Part shown: positions 26,974-37,030 of the stretch, piece after piece | Layout: the number at the start of each line of letters is the position of its first letter | How positions within the stretch are numbered: the first letter of the stretch is position 1 | Notes under the pieces: model-generated | Databases searched by the model: none | Told to the model about the DNA's origin: nothing | What the model saw: only the letters and a program-made list of their open reading frames with translations | Translations under genes and position numbers: made by a program | Assembly (NCBI GenBank): GCA_942493215.1 | Contig: OW818670.1 | Coordinates: forward strand, 1,364,001 to 1,428,000 | Direction: 5' to 3' | Source: G942493215 sp942493215 | GTDB lineage: Bacteria; Bacillota_I; Bacilli_A; RF39; UBA660 | DNA: 64,000 nt

Positions 26974-27095
26974 CTAACATAAAATAATCATTAATTCATA
27001 ATGATTTCATTTATCTAATGGGACCAATACCAGTTTTATTTAATTTAGAAATAATCCCCTGCTCCATTATTCATGATAGTAATCAAATGATTCAC

Positions 27096-27133
27096 AAAAA
27101 AAGTATAATGTAAATAAAGCACATTATACTTTT
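27096..27133 (-). terminator. parE terminator
   Basis: Perfect 11-bp stem AAGTATAATGT/ACATTATACTT with nine-base loop and T tract. Confidence 0.9.
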
Positions 27134-27164
27134 ATTTAATATTTAATAAAGATAGTTGATTAAA

Positions 27165-29075
27165 CTAATTTATATTATAATTATCTTCTAATGAGAACTC
27201 AACATTCTCTTCAATCCATTCTTTACGAGGTTCTACATTATCACCCATCAGAACAGATACTCTTTTTTCAGCTAAAGCTGCATCCGTAATATTAACTTTT
27301 ATTAAACTTCTAGTAGCGGGATTCATTGTTGTTTCCCATAATTGATCAGCATTCATTTCACCTAGTCCTTTATATCTTTGAACTTCCGGTTTGGGACCTT
27401 TCATATTATCACTAATACGCTTACGTTCCTCATCACTCCAGGCATAAACCATTTGTTTACCTGATGTAATTTTATATAAAGGTGGCAACGCAATATAAAG
27501 TTTACCAGCCTCAATTAATGGTTTCATATACCGATAGAAAAATGTTAATAATAATATTTGAATATGTGCTCCATCATCATCAGCATCGGTCATAATAATT
27601 ACTTTATCATAATTAGCTTCTTTAATATCAAAGTCACTACCAACACCAGCACCTACTGTATGAATAATAGTATTAATTTCTTCATTTTTTAATATTTCAT
27701 CAAGTTTAGCTTTCTCAGTATTTATGACTTTTCCTCGTAATGGTAAAATAGCTTGAAATTTACGATCACGACCCTGTTTAGCGGAACCTCCAGCGGAATC
27801 TCCCTCTACTAAGAATAACTCATTGATAGCAGGATTTCGTGATTGAGCAGGGGTTAATTTACCACTAAGAGCTCGTTCTTTCTTATTCTTATCATTGCCT
27901 TTTCTTGCTTCATCACGAGCCTTACGAGCAGCTTCTCTAACAAATTTACTTTTAACCATCTTATCCATAATACGCGAAGCAATCTCTTTATTCTCTTCTA
28001 GAAAATATTGTAATTTTTCGGTAACAATACTTTCAACTACCGTTCTAGCTTCACTTGTCCCTAATTTAGCTTTTGTTTGACCCTCAAATTGTAAAATATT
28101 TTCAGGTATTTGTAAACTAATAATCGCGGTTAAGCCTTCCCTAGTATCATTACCTTCTAAATTTTTATCTTTATCTTTAAGATATTTATTTTCTCTACTA
28201 TAATCATTAAAGACTCTAGTCAGAGCACTTTTAAAACCAACTTCATGCGTACCACCATCATTAGTTTTAACATTATTAACAAAAGAGATAATATTTTCAG
28301 CATAAGTATCCGTATATTGAAATGCTACTTCGACATTAATACTGTCTTTTAGACCACTAAAACTAACTACTTTATGTAATTCATCTTTACCATCATTTAA
28401 GTAACTAACAAATGATTGTAAACCATTTTCATAATGATATATCTCTTGTTTTTTATCTATTTCATCATATACTTCAATAGTTAGTTCTTTTAACAAAAAG
28501 GCACATTCTTGCATTCTTTCACATATCGTTGTAAATGAAAACGGAACATTGCCAAATATTTCAGGATCAGGCATAAATCTTACTTTTGTACCAGTTTTAT
28601 TAGTTTTATCAAGTCTTTGTAAGGGAACTTTAGTATTACCACCATTTTCAAAACGAATATAGTGTTCATAACCATCTTTTTTAATGTTTACTTCCATCCA
28701 TTTACTTAAAGCATTAACTACCGATGCACCTACACCATGTAAGCCACCTGATACTTTATAACCGCCACTTTCAAATTTACCACCGGCATGCAAAACCGTA
28801 TAAACAACTTCTGGTGTTGAAATACCACTACTGTGCATACCAACCGGAACCCCTCGTCCTTCATCTTCAACACTAATACTATTATCAGCATAAAGAACAA
28901 TTTTTATCTTTTTACCAAAACCATTTATAACTTCATCAATACTATTATCAACTATTTCCCATACTAAATGATGAAGGCCTCGTTTATCCGTTGAACCGAT
29001 ATACATACCAGGACGTTTACGTACTGCCTCTAAGCCTTCTAATATTTTAATGGAACTTTCGTCATACTTTATCAT
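27165..29075 (-). CDS. parE: DNA topoisomerase IV subunit B
   Basis: ATPase subunit of the decatenating type II topoisomerase. GHKL ATP site: EIVDNSIDE, DEGRGVPVGMH, GGLHGVGASVVNALS. TOPRIM: FLVEGDSAGGSAKQGRDRKFQAILP and IIMTDADDDGAH. LQFEGQTKAKLGTSEAR, GKLTPAQSRNP and the tail VEPRKEWIEENVEF favour ParE over GyrB. ATG 29075 follows GGTGG. ParC is not next to it: the downstream gene is the CotH operon, whereas parE-parC adjacency is usual in Bacilli. Confidence 0.92.
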   Translation of the reverse strand: MIKYDESSIKILEGLEAVRKRPGMYIGSTDKRGLHHLVWEIVDNSIDEVINGFGKKIKIVLYADNSISVEDEGRGVPVGMHSSGISTPEVVYTVLHAGGKFESGGYKVSGGLHGVGASVVNALSKWMEVNIKKDGYEHYIRFENGGNTKVPLQRLDKTNKTGTKVRFMPDPEIFGNVPFSFTTICERMQECAFLLKELTIEVYDEIDKKQEIYHYENGLQSFVSYLNDGKDELHKVVSFSGLKDSINVEVAFQYTDTYAENIISFVNNVKTNDGGTHEVGFKSALTRVFNDYSRENKYLKDKDKNLEGNDTREGLTAIISLQIPENILQFEGQTKAKLGTSEARTVVESIVTEKLQYFLEENKEIASRIMDKMVKSKFVREAARKARDEARKGNDKNKKERALSGKLTPAQSRNPAINELFLVEGDSAGGSAKQGRDRKFQAILPLRGKVINTEKAKLDEILKNEEINTIIHTVGAGVGSDFDIKEANYDKVIIMTDADDDGAHIQILLLTFFYRYMKPLIEAGKLYIALPPLYKITSGKQMVYAWSDEERKRISDNMKGPKPEVQRYKGLGEMNADQLWETTMNPATRSLIKVNITDAALAEKRVSVLMGDNVEPRKEWIEENVEFSLEDNYNIN

Positions 29076-29124
29076 GTTTACCACCAATTCTATTATATCA
29101 AATTATTACCGTTATTATCAAGTT

Positions 29125-29304
29125 CTAACTTTTTGGCATATAAATAACCATCGCCGAAAAACAAAAAATCTGTTCTTCCGAAAATACACCAATTGCCACT
29201 TGATACTTAATTTCAATTACTTCGCCTTCGCATTCATTTAAAAACTTATTAACAGCAGCCTCTAAATCTTTCTCATGATTCTCATCAAATAATTTAACTT
29301 TCAT
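29125..29304 (-). CDS. Cse60-like small sporulation protein
   Basis: A 59-residue gene starting MKVKLFDENHEKDLEAAVNKFL and ending FSEEQIFCFSAMVIYMPKS. The pattern K-V-F-D-x-x-H-E-x-D-L-E-x-x-x-N-x-F-L ... FSAM-Y matches Cse60, a small protein first described as a SigE-dependent gene in B. subtilis. The ATG follows GTCGGTGATAAA. It sits 50 bases upstream of parE and 24 after a lipoprotein gene. Cytoplasmic; function unknown. Confidence 0.8.
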   Translation of the reverse strand: MKVKLFDENHEKDLEAAVNKFLNECEGEVIEIKYQVAIGVFSEEQIFCFSAMVIYMPKS

Positions 29305-29328
29305 TTTATCACCGACTAAATTCTAACA

Positions 29329-29811
29329 TTATTTTAGGCTAGAATTTGTCGATGTAACAACATAGTATTTAGTATATACTTTATCATTTAAGGAATACTC
29401 AATTAAAATTTTAAAAGTTGTATTATTAACAACATTATTGTCTAGATAACCAGTAAGAATTATTCCCTTACTAAAGTTTTCTTTTAGAGAACTGGCTAAA
29501 TTAACAGAATCATCAACTATACCAAGACTTGGAAATATATCATCCGTCTTTTTATTATGAATAACAATAGCTTTAACATTATACAATAAATATTGCGGTT
29601 TATCAATAATTACTTGATACATTGCTTTTTCTTCTGTTAATTTTTTAATAGAAATATTAATATTAAATGGTAGATCATTACTACTTTCGGTAATATTAGT
29701 CAATTTTTTAACATACAAGTCATATTCATCTTCAATACGATTTTGATTACTACATCCACTCAAACATAATAACAAAATTAATAATAAATATAAACAAAAT
29801 CTTTTATACAT
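29329..29811 (-). CDS. Predicted lipoprotein
   Basis: MYKRFCLYLLLILLLCLSGCSNQ is a lipoprotein signal with lipobox LSGC. The mature part (about 140 residues) is predicted beta-rich with no recognised domain. The ATG follows TAGGTGATAAA, eight bases after the YgjP-like gene. Probably a surface protein in the YgjP-lipoprotein-cse60-parE transcript. Confidence 0.65.
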   Translation of the reverse strand: MYKRFCLYLLLILLLCLSGCSNQNRIEDEYDLYVKKLTNITESSNDLPFNINISIKKLTEEKAMYQVIIDKPQYLLYNVKAIVIHNKKTDDIFPSLGIVDDSVNLASSLKENFSKGIILTGYLDNNVVNNTTFKILIEYSLNDKVYTKYYVVTSTNSSLK

Positions 29812-29819
29812 TTTATCAC

Positions 29820-30455
29820 CTAATCCCGTAATTCTTTTCTTATTTTTTTATAATTAGGTACATATTTACTAACTAAATTCCAAAAATTAGCTGAATGATC
29901 AAAATATACAAAATGCGATAATTCATGAATAATAACATAATCAATTTTACTAATATCATACTTTATTAAATCAAGATTAAGGGTAATCGATTTATCTTTA
30001 CGATTACATACACCCCATCTTGTTTTCATCTTCCTTATTTTTAATTTAGGGAAAGCAATATTTTCTTGAAAAGTATCATACATTATTTTTAGTCTTTGTT
30101 CAAAAATAATTTTTGCTTCCACATTATAAAATTTAATAAGATCTTTACTTTCTCGAATATAAATCTTTTTATTTATTTTATCTATATCTTCATAACTGTT
30201 TGTTAATATAATATCGTATTTTTCACCTAAATATAAATTATAATTATTACGTTCTTGTTTATTAGACTGCTTAAGAAGCATTTTACGTAAATAATCAGCA
30301 TTATCATTTAATAATTTATATATTTGTTCTTTACTAACAAATCGATTAGCCGTTACACAAATTTTTAAATCTTCCGATATCCGAATATATATATTTTTAT
30401 TTCTTTTCCTAATTATTTCAACTATATATTCTTTATCATCTAATACATATTTCAT
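29820..30455 (-). CDS. YgjP-like zinc metallopeptidase-fold protein
   Basis: A 211-residue protein of the YgjP/DUF45 family: KNIYIRISEDLKICVTANRF at the N-terminus, MKTRWGVCNRKDKSITLNLDLI in the middle, and the zinc site VIIHELSHFVYFDHSANFW (HExxH with a third His). Family substrate unknown; a SprT-like or protease activity is possible. No signal peptide, so cytoplasmic. Confidence 0.88.
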   Translation of the reverse strand: MKYVLDDKEYIVEIIRKRNKNIYIRISEDLKICVTANRFVSKEQIYKLLNDNADYLRKMLLKQSNKQERNNYNLYLGEKYDIILTNSYEDIDKINKKIYIRESKDLIKFYNVEAKIIFEQRLKIMYDTFQENIAFPKLKIRKMKTRWGVCNRKDKSITLNLDLIKYDISKIDYVIIHELSHFVYFDHSANFWNLVSKYVPNYKKIRKELRD

Positions 30456-30493
30456 ATTCTTACCTCAATTGTATTTTACCATGATTAGACCAA

Positions 30494-30527
30494 TAAAAAC
30501 AAGTATTAAAGGTTAATACTTGTTTTA
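30494..30527. terminator. Strong terminator after the WG-like gene
   Basis: Perfect 11-bp stem ACAAGTATTAA/TTAATACTTGT with AGG loop and T tract on the minus strand. Confidence 0.88.
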
Positions 30528-30537
30528 AATTAATAAT

Positions 30538-32115
30538 TTAATATATTTGGATTAGAAAAACATGACCAGTATTATTAACAGCAAATAAATGATTATTGTC
30601 TACTATCTTAATATCAATAATATTCTTAATAGTAAGTGATAAATCTAGTTTACTATTATATATACTAAGAACACTATCAACATTTATTTTGTAATATGAT
30701 TTACCAAATAATTGTAGCCCAGAAATAACCTTATTTTCTATTAATTTACTGTTTACCATATCAATGGTCAACATTGTACTATAAAAGGTTCTTTTATCAC
30801 TAGCTGACCCGCCGTTGTTACCTTCTGAATAAATGGCTTCAACATCATAATAATTATTGTTATATTGATTTTTTCTTAATTGAATATCAACACTAGTCGC
30901 ATTATTATTTGTAATTCCCATTGTTCCGATAAGCTGATTATTACTATTATAAAAATTATAATTATTATTGTTTTTTTGATATAGAATTACCATATTATCT
31001 ATATCATCAATTAATAATTCTCTATTTTCATATTTTTGTATACCACCATTATTTTTAATAATACTAGTTGTACTAGAATTACCTATATATAAATTATTAT
31101 TAATGTCTAAATATATTTTATAGTCTGATATGTCGCCATTAAACTCAGCAACTACTTTATGATCTTTCTCAATCATAATCTTATTATCTTTTACTAATAC
31201 ATTATACTCACCATATGGAACATACCACAAGTAATTATCTTTTATTTTTGCACCAGTAATATTATAAACCGAATATAAATTGTTTTTTGATAAAGCCACT
31301 TCATTTAAATCTTTATTAATAATAGCATAATCATAAATAACATCAAATATTATCTTTCCATTTCTATCAATAAGACCGTATTTATTATTACTATTAATTG
31401 CAATAAAATATTTATCACTTTGGATTTCAATTAAATTAAAGCCTGATTCTGATACTTCTTCAAAATATTTACTTTGATTTAATTTTAAACTATTTAAAGA
31501 AATTAGCTTTTCCATCTTATCATCAAGCAAATATATACTATTTATGCCATCATTTGATACGTTAATACCATAATATTTTTTATCTAGTATCAATAAATTA
31601 ACACTATCAACTGTTAATAATACTTTACCAGTGTTAACATCATATATTAAGTATTTATTACCTATTTTAGTAATATAGTAATTGGATATATCATAATCAC
31701 AATTATAAGTATCATCAAACAGTTTGACACCATCTAAATATAAATATTTTGAATTTTTATCTTTATCATCCTTATATACTCGTAACATATTACTCATCAT
31801 CGGATTACCATCAAAGCTAGTTATTTGATTCTTATTTCTTATTAAATAATAGTTTTTGTCAATACCTTTTAAATAATAATTACCATATAATACTTTAAAT
31901 TCTATCTTTGAACTATCTATTTGTTTAAAATTATTATCAAGTAAGAAGTAATCTTTACCACTTCTTACTTGATTTATACCATCCATATTACTAATCAGTT
32001 GATCATATTCCTTGATAATTTTTGCTCCCGATTTATTATAAAAAATAATGGACAAAACTACACTAACAACTAGAATAAAAACTATGATCATAATATATGT
32101 TTTTTTATCTTTCAA
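30538..32115 (-). CDS. Membrane-anchored WG-repeat/propeller-like protein
   Basis: One N-terminal membrane helix (IMIIVFILVVSVVLSIIFY), then about 490 extracytoplasmic residues in short repeated beta units such as KYGLIDRNGKIIFDVIYDYAII, NKYLIYDVNTGKVLLTV and KYFIAINSNNKYG, a WG-repeat or propeller pattern. No catalytic motif seen. I choose TTG 32115, which has GGAGGTG eight bases upstream; the next ATG is seven codons in. It overlaps nothing but starts 28 bases after the giant pilin-like gene stops, so the two share a transcript and perhaps a complex. Confidence 0.6.
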   Translation of the reverse strand: MKDKKTYIMIIVFILVVSVVLSIIFYNKSGAKIIKEYDQLISNMDGINQVRSGKDYFLLDNNFKQIDSSKIEFKVLYGNYYLKGIDKNYYLIRNKNQITSFDGNPMMSNMLRVYKDDKDKNSKYLYLDGVKLFDDTYNCDYDISNYYITKIGNKYLIYDVNTGKVLLTVDSVNLLILDKKYYGINVSNDGINSIYLLDDKMEKLISLNSLKLNQSKYFEEVSESGFNLIEIQSDKYFIAINSNNKYGLIDRNGKIIFDVIYDYAIINKDLNEVALSKNNLYSVYNITGAKIKDNYLWYVPYGEYNVLVKDNKIMIEKDHKVVAEFNGDISDYKIYLDINNNLYIGNSSTTSIIKNNGGIQKYENRELLIDDIDNMVILYQKNNNNYNFYNSNNQLIGTMGITNNNATSVDIQLRKNQYNNNYYDVEAIYSEGNNGGSASDKRTFYSTMLTIDMVNSKLIENKVISGLQLFGKSYYKINVDSVLSIYNSKLDLSLTIKNIIDIKIVDNNHLFAVNNTGHVFLIQIY

Positions 32116-32143
32116 AATAATACACCTCCATATAGGCATTTAA

Positions 32144-35100
32144 TTAATGTGTACATTGGGTTGAAGCAGTTACATCCGCATGCCAATATTGAATTCCATA
32201 ATAGGCTCCATTACTACCTTTTACCGAACAATTAGTATCGGTATAGGCACTAGTATGCCAATCAACCACTATTCCTGGGCATGGACAACTACTTTGGCCA
32301 CCACTTTGGCCTTCACAATAATATGGGACTTCAGCAGCAAGGTGGTTAAAACAACGATAGTAACCATTCGATTCAGCACTAGAACCCGAAACACCATCTA
32401 TTCTACTAGATAATGTAAATACACCATTGGTAGAATTAAAAGACAAGTTTCTGTAATACGTATGGGTTGCAACGCCTTGACACCACCACCATGAATCAGT
32501 TATATTGCTCCATTCATATATCTGCACACAATAAACGGCATACAAAGTTGTATCCGATCCCGTATAATAGTCGCCGGGATGGTATATTGCTGCCCCACCA
32601 GCCGTGGTTGACCAACCGGTAAATATATAACCAGTTCTAGTTGGCGCAACCGAACTTAAGTAAGTCCCTGATCCGGTATAGGTAGTAGTAGCTGGTGCAC
32701 CAGTACCACTCCCTACTGCATAATATATATAATGAAGTTGAATAAATTGAAAAGCATTACTAGTAGTAATAGCCGTATTACCTGCACCATCAACCGCCTT
32801 TACCCATAAATAATAGGTTACAGTACTATTTATGGCTTTCGTTAATGTTTGACCGCTAGTGAATGTTGTTGCAAAAGTTGGTTGAACAGTATTAGAAGTA
32901 CTCCACTCATACTGTAAAGAGCTTATATTACTACCGCCACTATCATTTACCGTAACAGTACTACTTTGTGATTGTGTTTGAGTAGGATTGCCATTAGGAC
33001 TATAGGTAACTGTAGGAGCTGTTTTATCCATTTTAACCGTTTGATTGGCAGGACAGGTAAAACTGTTACCAGCCGTGTCATTAACATTGCCTGGTGACTC
33101 CGTTGTCGAATTGGTATTAACACTATAAACTTTTGTAATATTACCTACGCAACCACTTCCACCCGTATCACTACAAGTTCCGGTTAGTGTCAGATTAGTA
33201 TTGCGCCATGTAGCGCTTCCACCACTTGATGTACAAGTAGGAGCTGTTTTATCTATTTTAACCGTTTGATTAGCCGAACAAGTAACACTGTTACCAGCAT
33301 TATCACTGACTGATCCTGGCGACTCCGTTGTTGAATTGGTATTAGCACTATAAGCTTTTGTAACATTACCTACGCAACCACTACCACCCGTATCACTACA
33401 GGTTCCCGTTATAGTTAAATCCGTATTACGCCATGTAGCACTCCCACCACTTGGAGTGCAAGTAGGAGCTGTTTTATCTATTTTAACCGTTTGATTAGCG
33501 GGACAGGTAAAACTGTTACCAGCCGTGTCATTAACATTGCCTGGTGACTCCGTTGTCGAATTGGTATTAACACTATAAGCCTTTGTAACATTAGCTACAC
33601 AGCCACTACCACCCGTATCACTACAGGTTCCGGTTAGTGTTAGATTAGTATTGCGCCAAGTGGCACTTCCACCACTTGATGCACAAGTAGGTACCGTTTT
33701 ATCAATCCTTACCGTTTGATTAGCCGAACAAGTAACACTATTACCAGCATTATCACTGACTGATCCTGGCGACTCCGTTGTTGAATTAATCTCGTTTGTA
33801 TAACTTTTTGTTATATTACTAACACAACCACTGCCACCATCACTACAAGTTCCAGTTAATGTCAAGGTGGTATTACGCCAAGTACTACTTCCACCGCTTG
33901 ATGCACAAGTAGGAGCTGTTTTATCAATCCTTACCGTTTGATTAGCTGAACAAGTAACACTATTACCAGCATTATCACTAACACTTCCAGGCGATTCGGT
34001 TGTTGAATTAATCTCATTTGTATAATTTTTTGTTATATTACCTGCACAACCACTACCACCATCACTACAAGTTCCGGTTAATGTTAAAGTGGTATTACGC
34101 CAAGTACTACTTCCACCGCTTGATGCACAAGTAGGAGCTGTTTTATCAATTCTTACCGTTTGATTAGCTGAACAAGTAACACTATTACCAGCATTATCAC
34201 TAACTGATCCCGGTGACTCCGTTGTTGAATTAATTTCATTTGTATAATTTTTCGTTATATTACCTGCACAACCACTACCACCATCACTACAAGTTCCAGT
34301 TAATGTCAAGGTGGTATTACGCCAAGTGGCACTTCCACCGCTTGATGCACAAGTAGGTGCCGTTTTATCAATCCTTACCGTTTGATTAGCCGAACAAGTA
34401 ACACTATTACCAGCATTATCACTAACTGATCCTGGTGACTCGGTTGTTGAATTAATTTCATTTGTATAATTTTTTGTTATATTACTAACACAACCACTAC
34501 CACCATCACTACAAGTTCCAGTTAAGGTTAAAGTGGTATTGCGCCATGTAGCACTTCCACCACTTGATGCACAAGTAGGTGCCGTTTTATCAATTTTTAC
34601 AGTCTGATTAGCTGGACATACAGTACTATTACCAGCATTATCACTAACTGATCCCGGTGACTCGGTTGTTGAATTAATTTCATTTGCATAAATTTTGATT
34701 ACAGTAGCTGCCGCACATAAACTATCACCATCACTACAAGTTCCGGTTAATGTTAAATCTGTACTACGCCAAGTACTACTTCCTCCAGTTGATGCACAAG
34801 TAGGTGCTGTCTTATCAATCTTTATATTATGCAAAACTGATATAGTACTAACATGTCCAACATTATCAATAGAACGAACATAATACGTTTGATTTTCTTC
34901 ATTAGTAACAGTACGAGGATTACTCATATCATACCAATTAGTTGTATCGTTAGAATATTGATACTTATTAATACCTGAATCTATATCTGTCGAATATGGT
35001 ATTTGCACAACTGAATGATTAGTCCAAACACCACTTGTATAAATAGATCCATTTATAGAATCAAGTTTTAATGTCACAGTTGGTGTACTTGGATCAGTAT

Positions 35101-36730
35101 TATCAACCTTCGTTACATTAACATTACACGTCCCAATTCGACTAACACCATCTTTGACATAAGCCGTATAAGTACCATTATTTGTTACATTAAAAGTTGT
35201 TGAACTTGTCGTGGCCGTATAATCACTATCACCCGGCTTTTTAATAGCAACAACTCCGCTTTCACTATCATTACCTGTTATTGTTAATGTAGCATTGGTT
35301 ACCCAAGTAGTAGGATTTCCCGTTATATTACAAGTTGGTGAATTCTTATCAATTTTAGTAACTGTAACACTACAAGTATTGGTATTACCCGCTACATCTT
35401 TAACACTTGCTATATAAGTTCCATTATCTGTAACATTTAAGGTTGTTGAAGAAAGGGCTAAATACTCACTATTCCCTGGTAATTTTATTCCGGCTACCCC
35501 ACTATCACTATCATTACCTGTTACAGTTAGAGTAGCATCTGTTACCCAGCTAGTTGGATTTCCTATTATATTACAAGTAGGTAATGTCTTATCAATATTT
35601 GTAATAGCGTAATTAACAATACTACTTTCTTGACCTTCATCATCACGGGCTTGCATTTTGATATTCTGATTTGTAGAATAATTTCTACTTGGGCTAGATT
35701 GCCATGTTGACCCGCCATCAAAGGAATATGGTTGACTAGCAAGTGGATTATTATGAACTGGTAAGATAGTGACAACTACATCTTGATTAGTCCATAATGA
35801 AGTATTTAATTTATAATTAATAAATATTTCTTTACCAATATTTTTAACTACGGCCATTATAATTAAACGACCAATATTATTACTACTATCTTTAGCTTCA
35901 TATATTAACTCATAGTCACCTTCAACATTCGTATTAACATTACCATCAATTGTTGCAGTAATTGCTTCCCCACTATTATCGCTAACTGCAGCATCTGGTA
36001 TATTAAAAGTACTACCCTTTTTTACAATCATCTTGTAATTAATATTAATACCATTAACCATTAAAGTAGGCGCTAAAGTATCATGAACAATAACATTACG
36101 ACTAACACTTGCTGATGAACCATTAGACATATCTGTTGCAACATAAGTTATTATATATGTACTTAACTCGTTGGTTTTTATGTCTGATGCTGGTTTACCA
36201 TTCTTCATAATAAATGTTGTTATACTTGCTATTTGATTACCATCTTTATTTCGAGCTTGTACTCCTTTTTCATTATAACCACCATTTATTTCTACATATT
36301 CAGTAGGACTACCATTTAATATTATAAAAGGAGCTTCATTATCAAATCCCTGATCACTACTGCTAGCATTTTCAATATTATAAAGATAAGAATTATTTTT
36401 CTTAGTAACAACAACTAAAACATTATCCCCAAATCTCTGTTCTGTTTTAGGATTGGTAAGATCTTTTTTTACAAAGCCTTTTGATTTTAGCTCACCTAAC
36501 GTAATAGTAATAGTATCACCATTATTATGTGGCATCAAATATAAGTTAGCACTACCCCATGCTACGGCACCTTTTTTAATGCTTTCAATCTGAACATCAT
36601 ATAATTTTTCTTTTTGACTTCTAATTGTTCCCGTTACAATAGGAATAGCGATAGCTAGCATTAAAGACAATAATGCTATAACTACAACTAATTCAACTAC
36701 GGTCATACCTATTTTATTTTTCTTTTTCAT
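32144..36730 (-). CDS. Giant prepilin-leader surface protein with eight Cys-rich repeats
   Basis: 1528 residues. MKKKNKIG|MTVVELVVVIA is a type IV prepilin leader: short basic head, Gly8 cleavage site, Glu at +5 and a hydrophobic helix. Then KKGAVAWGSANLYLMP, several Ig-like domains (residues 130-560), eight about 75-residue repeats (IDKTAPTC ... GTCSD ... GC ... TESPGSVSDNAGNS ... C ... ANQTV) with four Cys each, an Ig-like module, an InlB-type repeat (GYIFTGWSTTAGGA) and a Cys-rich C-terminal domain. Expected on the cell surface, possibly at a pilus tip or as an adhesin. ATG 36730 follows AAGGAG. Normal pilins are about 150 residues. Confidence 0.85.
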   Translation of the reverse strand: MKKKNKIGMTVVELVVVIALLSLMLAIAIPIVTGTIRSQKEKLYDVQIESIKKGAVAWGSANLYLMPHNNGDTITITLGELKSKGFVKKDLTNPKTEQRFGDNVLVVVTKKNNSYLYNIENASSSDQGFDNEAPFIILNGSPTEYVEINGGYNEKGVQARNKDGNQIASITTFIMKNGKPASDIKTNELSTYIITYVATDMSNGSSASVSRNVIVHDTLAPTLMVNGININYKMIVKKGSTFNIPDAAVSDNSGEAITATIDGNVNTNVEGDYELIYEAKDSSNNIGRLIIMAVVKNIGKEIFINYKLNTSLWTNQDVVVTILPVHNNPLASQPYSFDGGSTWQSSPSRNYSTNQNIKMQARDDEGQESSIVNYAITNIDKTLPTCNIIGNPTSWVTDATLTVTGNDSDSGVAGIKLPGNSEYLALSSTTLNVTDNGTYIASVKDVAGNTNTCSVTVTKIDKNSPTCNITGNPTTWVTNATLTITGNDSESGVVAIKKPGDSDYTATTSSTTFNVTNNGTYTAYVKDGVSRIGTCNVNVTKVDNTDPSTPTVTLKLDSINGSIYTSGVWTNHSVVQIPYSTDIDSGINKYQYSNDTTNWYDMSNPRTVTNEENQTYYVRSIDNVGHVSTISVLHNIKIDKTAPTCASTGGSSTWRSTDLTLTGTCSDGDSLCAAATVIKIYANEINSTTESPGSVSDNAGNSTVCPANQTVKIDKTAPTCASSGGSATWRNTTLTLTGTCSDGGSGCVSNITKNYTNEINSTTESPGSVSDNAGNSVTCSANQTVRIDKTAPTCASSGGSATWRNTTLTLTGTCSDGGSGCAGNITKNYTNEINSTTESPGSVSDNAGNSVTCSANQTVRIDKTAPTCASSGGSSTWRNTTLTLTGTCSDGGSGCAGNITKNYTNEINSTTESPGSVSDNAGNSVTCSANQTVRIDKTAPTCASSGGSSTWRNTTLTLTGTCSDGGSGCVSNITKSYTNEINSTTESPGSVSDNAGNSVTCSANQTVRIDKTVPTCASSGGSATWRNTNLTLTGTCSDTGGSGCVANVTKAYSVNTNSTTESPGNVNDTAGNSFTCPANQTVKIDKTAPTCTPSGGSATWRNTDLTITGTCSDTGGSGCVGNVTKAYSANTNSTTESPGSVSDNAGNSVTCSANQTVKIDKTAPTCTSSGGSATWRNTNLTLTGTCSDTGGSGCVGNITKVYSVNTNSTTESPGNVNDTAGNSFTCPANQTVKMDKTAPTVTYSPNGNPTQTQSQSSTVTVNDSGGSNISSLQYEWSTSNTVQPTFATTFTSGQTLTKAINSTVTYYLWVKAVDGAGNTAITTSNAFQFIQLHYIYYAVGSGTGAPATTTYTGSGTYLSSVAPTRTGYIFTGWSTTAGGAAIYHPGDYYTGSDTTLYAVYCVQIYEWSNITDSWWWCQGVATHTYYRNLSFNSTNGVFTLSSRIDGVSGSSAESNGYYRCFNHLAAEVPYYCEGQSGGQSSCPCPGIVVDWHTSAYTDTNCSVKGSNGAYYGIQYWHADVTASTQCTH
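33030..34830 (-). repeat. Eight tandem 225-bp coding repeats
   Basis: In-frame direct repeats inside the giant gene. Copies 2-5 are nearly identical at DNA level; copies 6-8 form a second subtype with an extra codon (SDTGGSGC instead of SDGGSGC) and NVNDTAGNSFTC in two of them; copy 1 is the most diverged. This pattern indicates recent copy-number change by recombination. Confidence 0.9.
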
Positions 36731-36766
36731 CACCATTCTCCTTGCAACTATATTTAATAATCTTGT

Positions 36767-36789
36767 TTATAATATCAAAGATATTATAA
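36767..36789 (-). promoter_or_regulatory. Hairpin in the long 5' leader of the giant pilin-like gene
   Basis: TTATAATATC/GATATTATAA, a perfect 10-bp stem with a three-base loop and no T tract, about 40 bases before the start codon. May stabilise the message or control translation. Confidence 0.5.
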
Positions 36790-36864
36790 GAAGACTTAGG
36801 ATGGCATTTTCGACACTATCTACTAATAAGACATATATTATAATCATAATTATCTTATATATTT

Positions 36865-36894
36865 ATTATATCAGAATATTATAGGTCTTTTCAA
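36865..36894 (-). promoter_or_regulatory. Strong promoter of the giant pilin-like gene
   Basis: TTGAAA, 18-bp spacer, extended -10 TGATATAAT. It implies a leader of about 125 nt before ATG 36730. The rest of 36737-37030 holds only this leader, the hairpin and the neighbouring terminator. Confidence 0.7.
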
Positions 36895-36960
36895 TCATTA
36901 TCGTTTTTTTTATTATGTATAATTGTCGACAGAAAGTGATAACACTCATTTTTGTTCTTA

Positions 36961-37001
36961 TAAAAATAAAAAGTAGATTATTGCTTTAAAATAATCTACT
37001 T
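36961..37001 (-). terminator. Terminator of the second pilin-like gene
   Basis: Perfect 12-bp stem AAGTAGATTATT/AATAATCTACTT with seven-base loop and T-rich tail. Confidence 0.9.
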
Positions 37002-37030
37002 ATAACTAATAAATATGTTTTTTTTATAAA

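Noticed and set aside
27165..29075. GyrB as the identity of the topoisomerase subunit
   Set aside because: The LQFEGQTKAKLGTSEAR block and the PRKEWIEENVEF tail fit ParE better.
33030..34830. Regular direct repeats that could suggest a CRISPR array
   Set aside because: The 225-bp repeats are contiguous, in frame and coding; there are no unique spacers and no cas genes.
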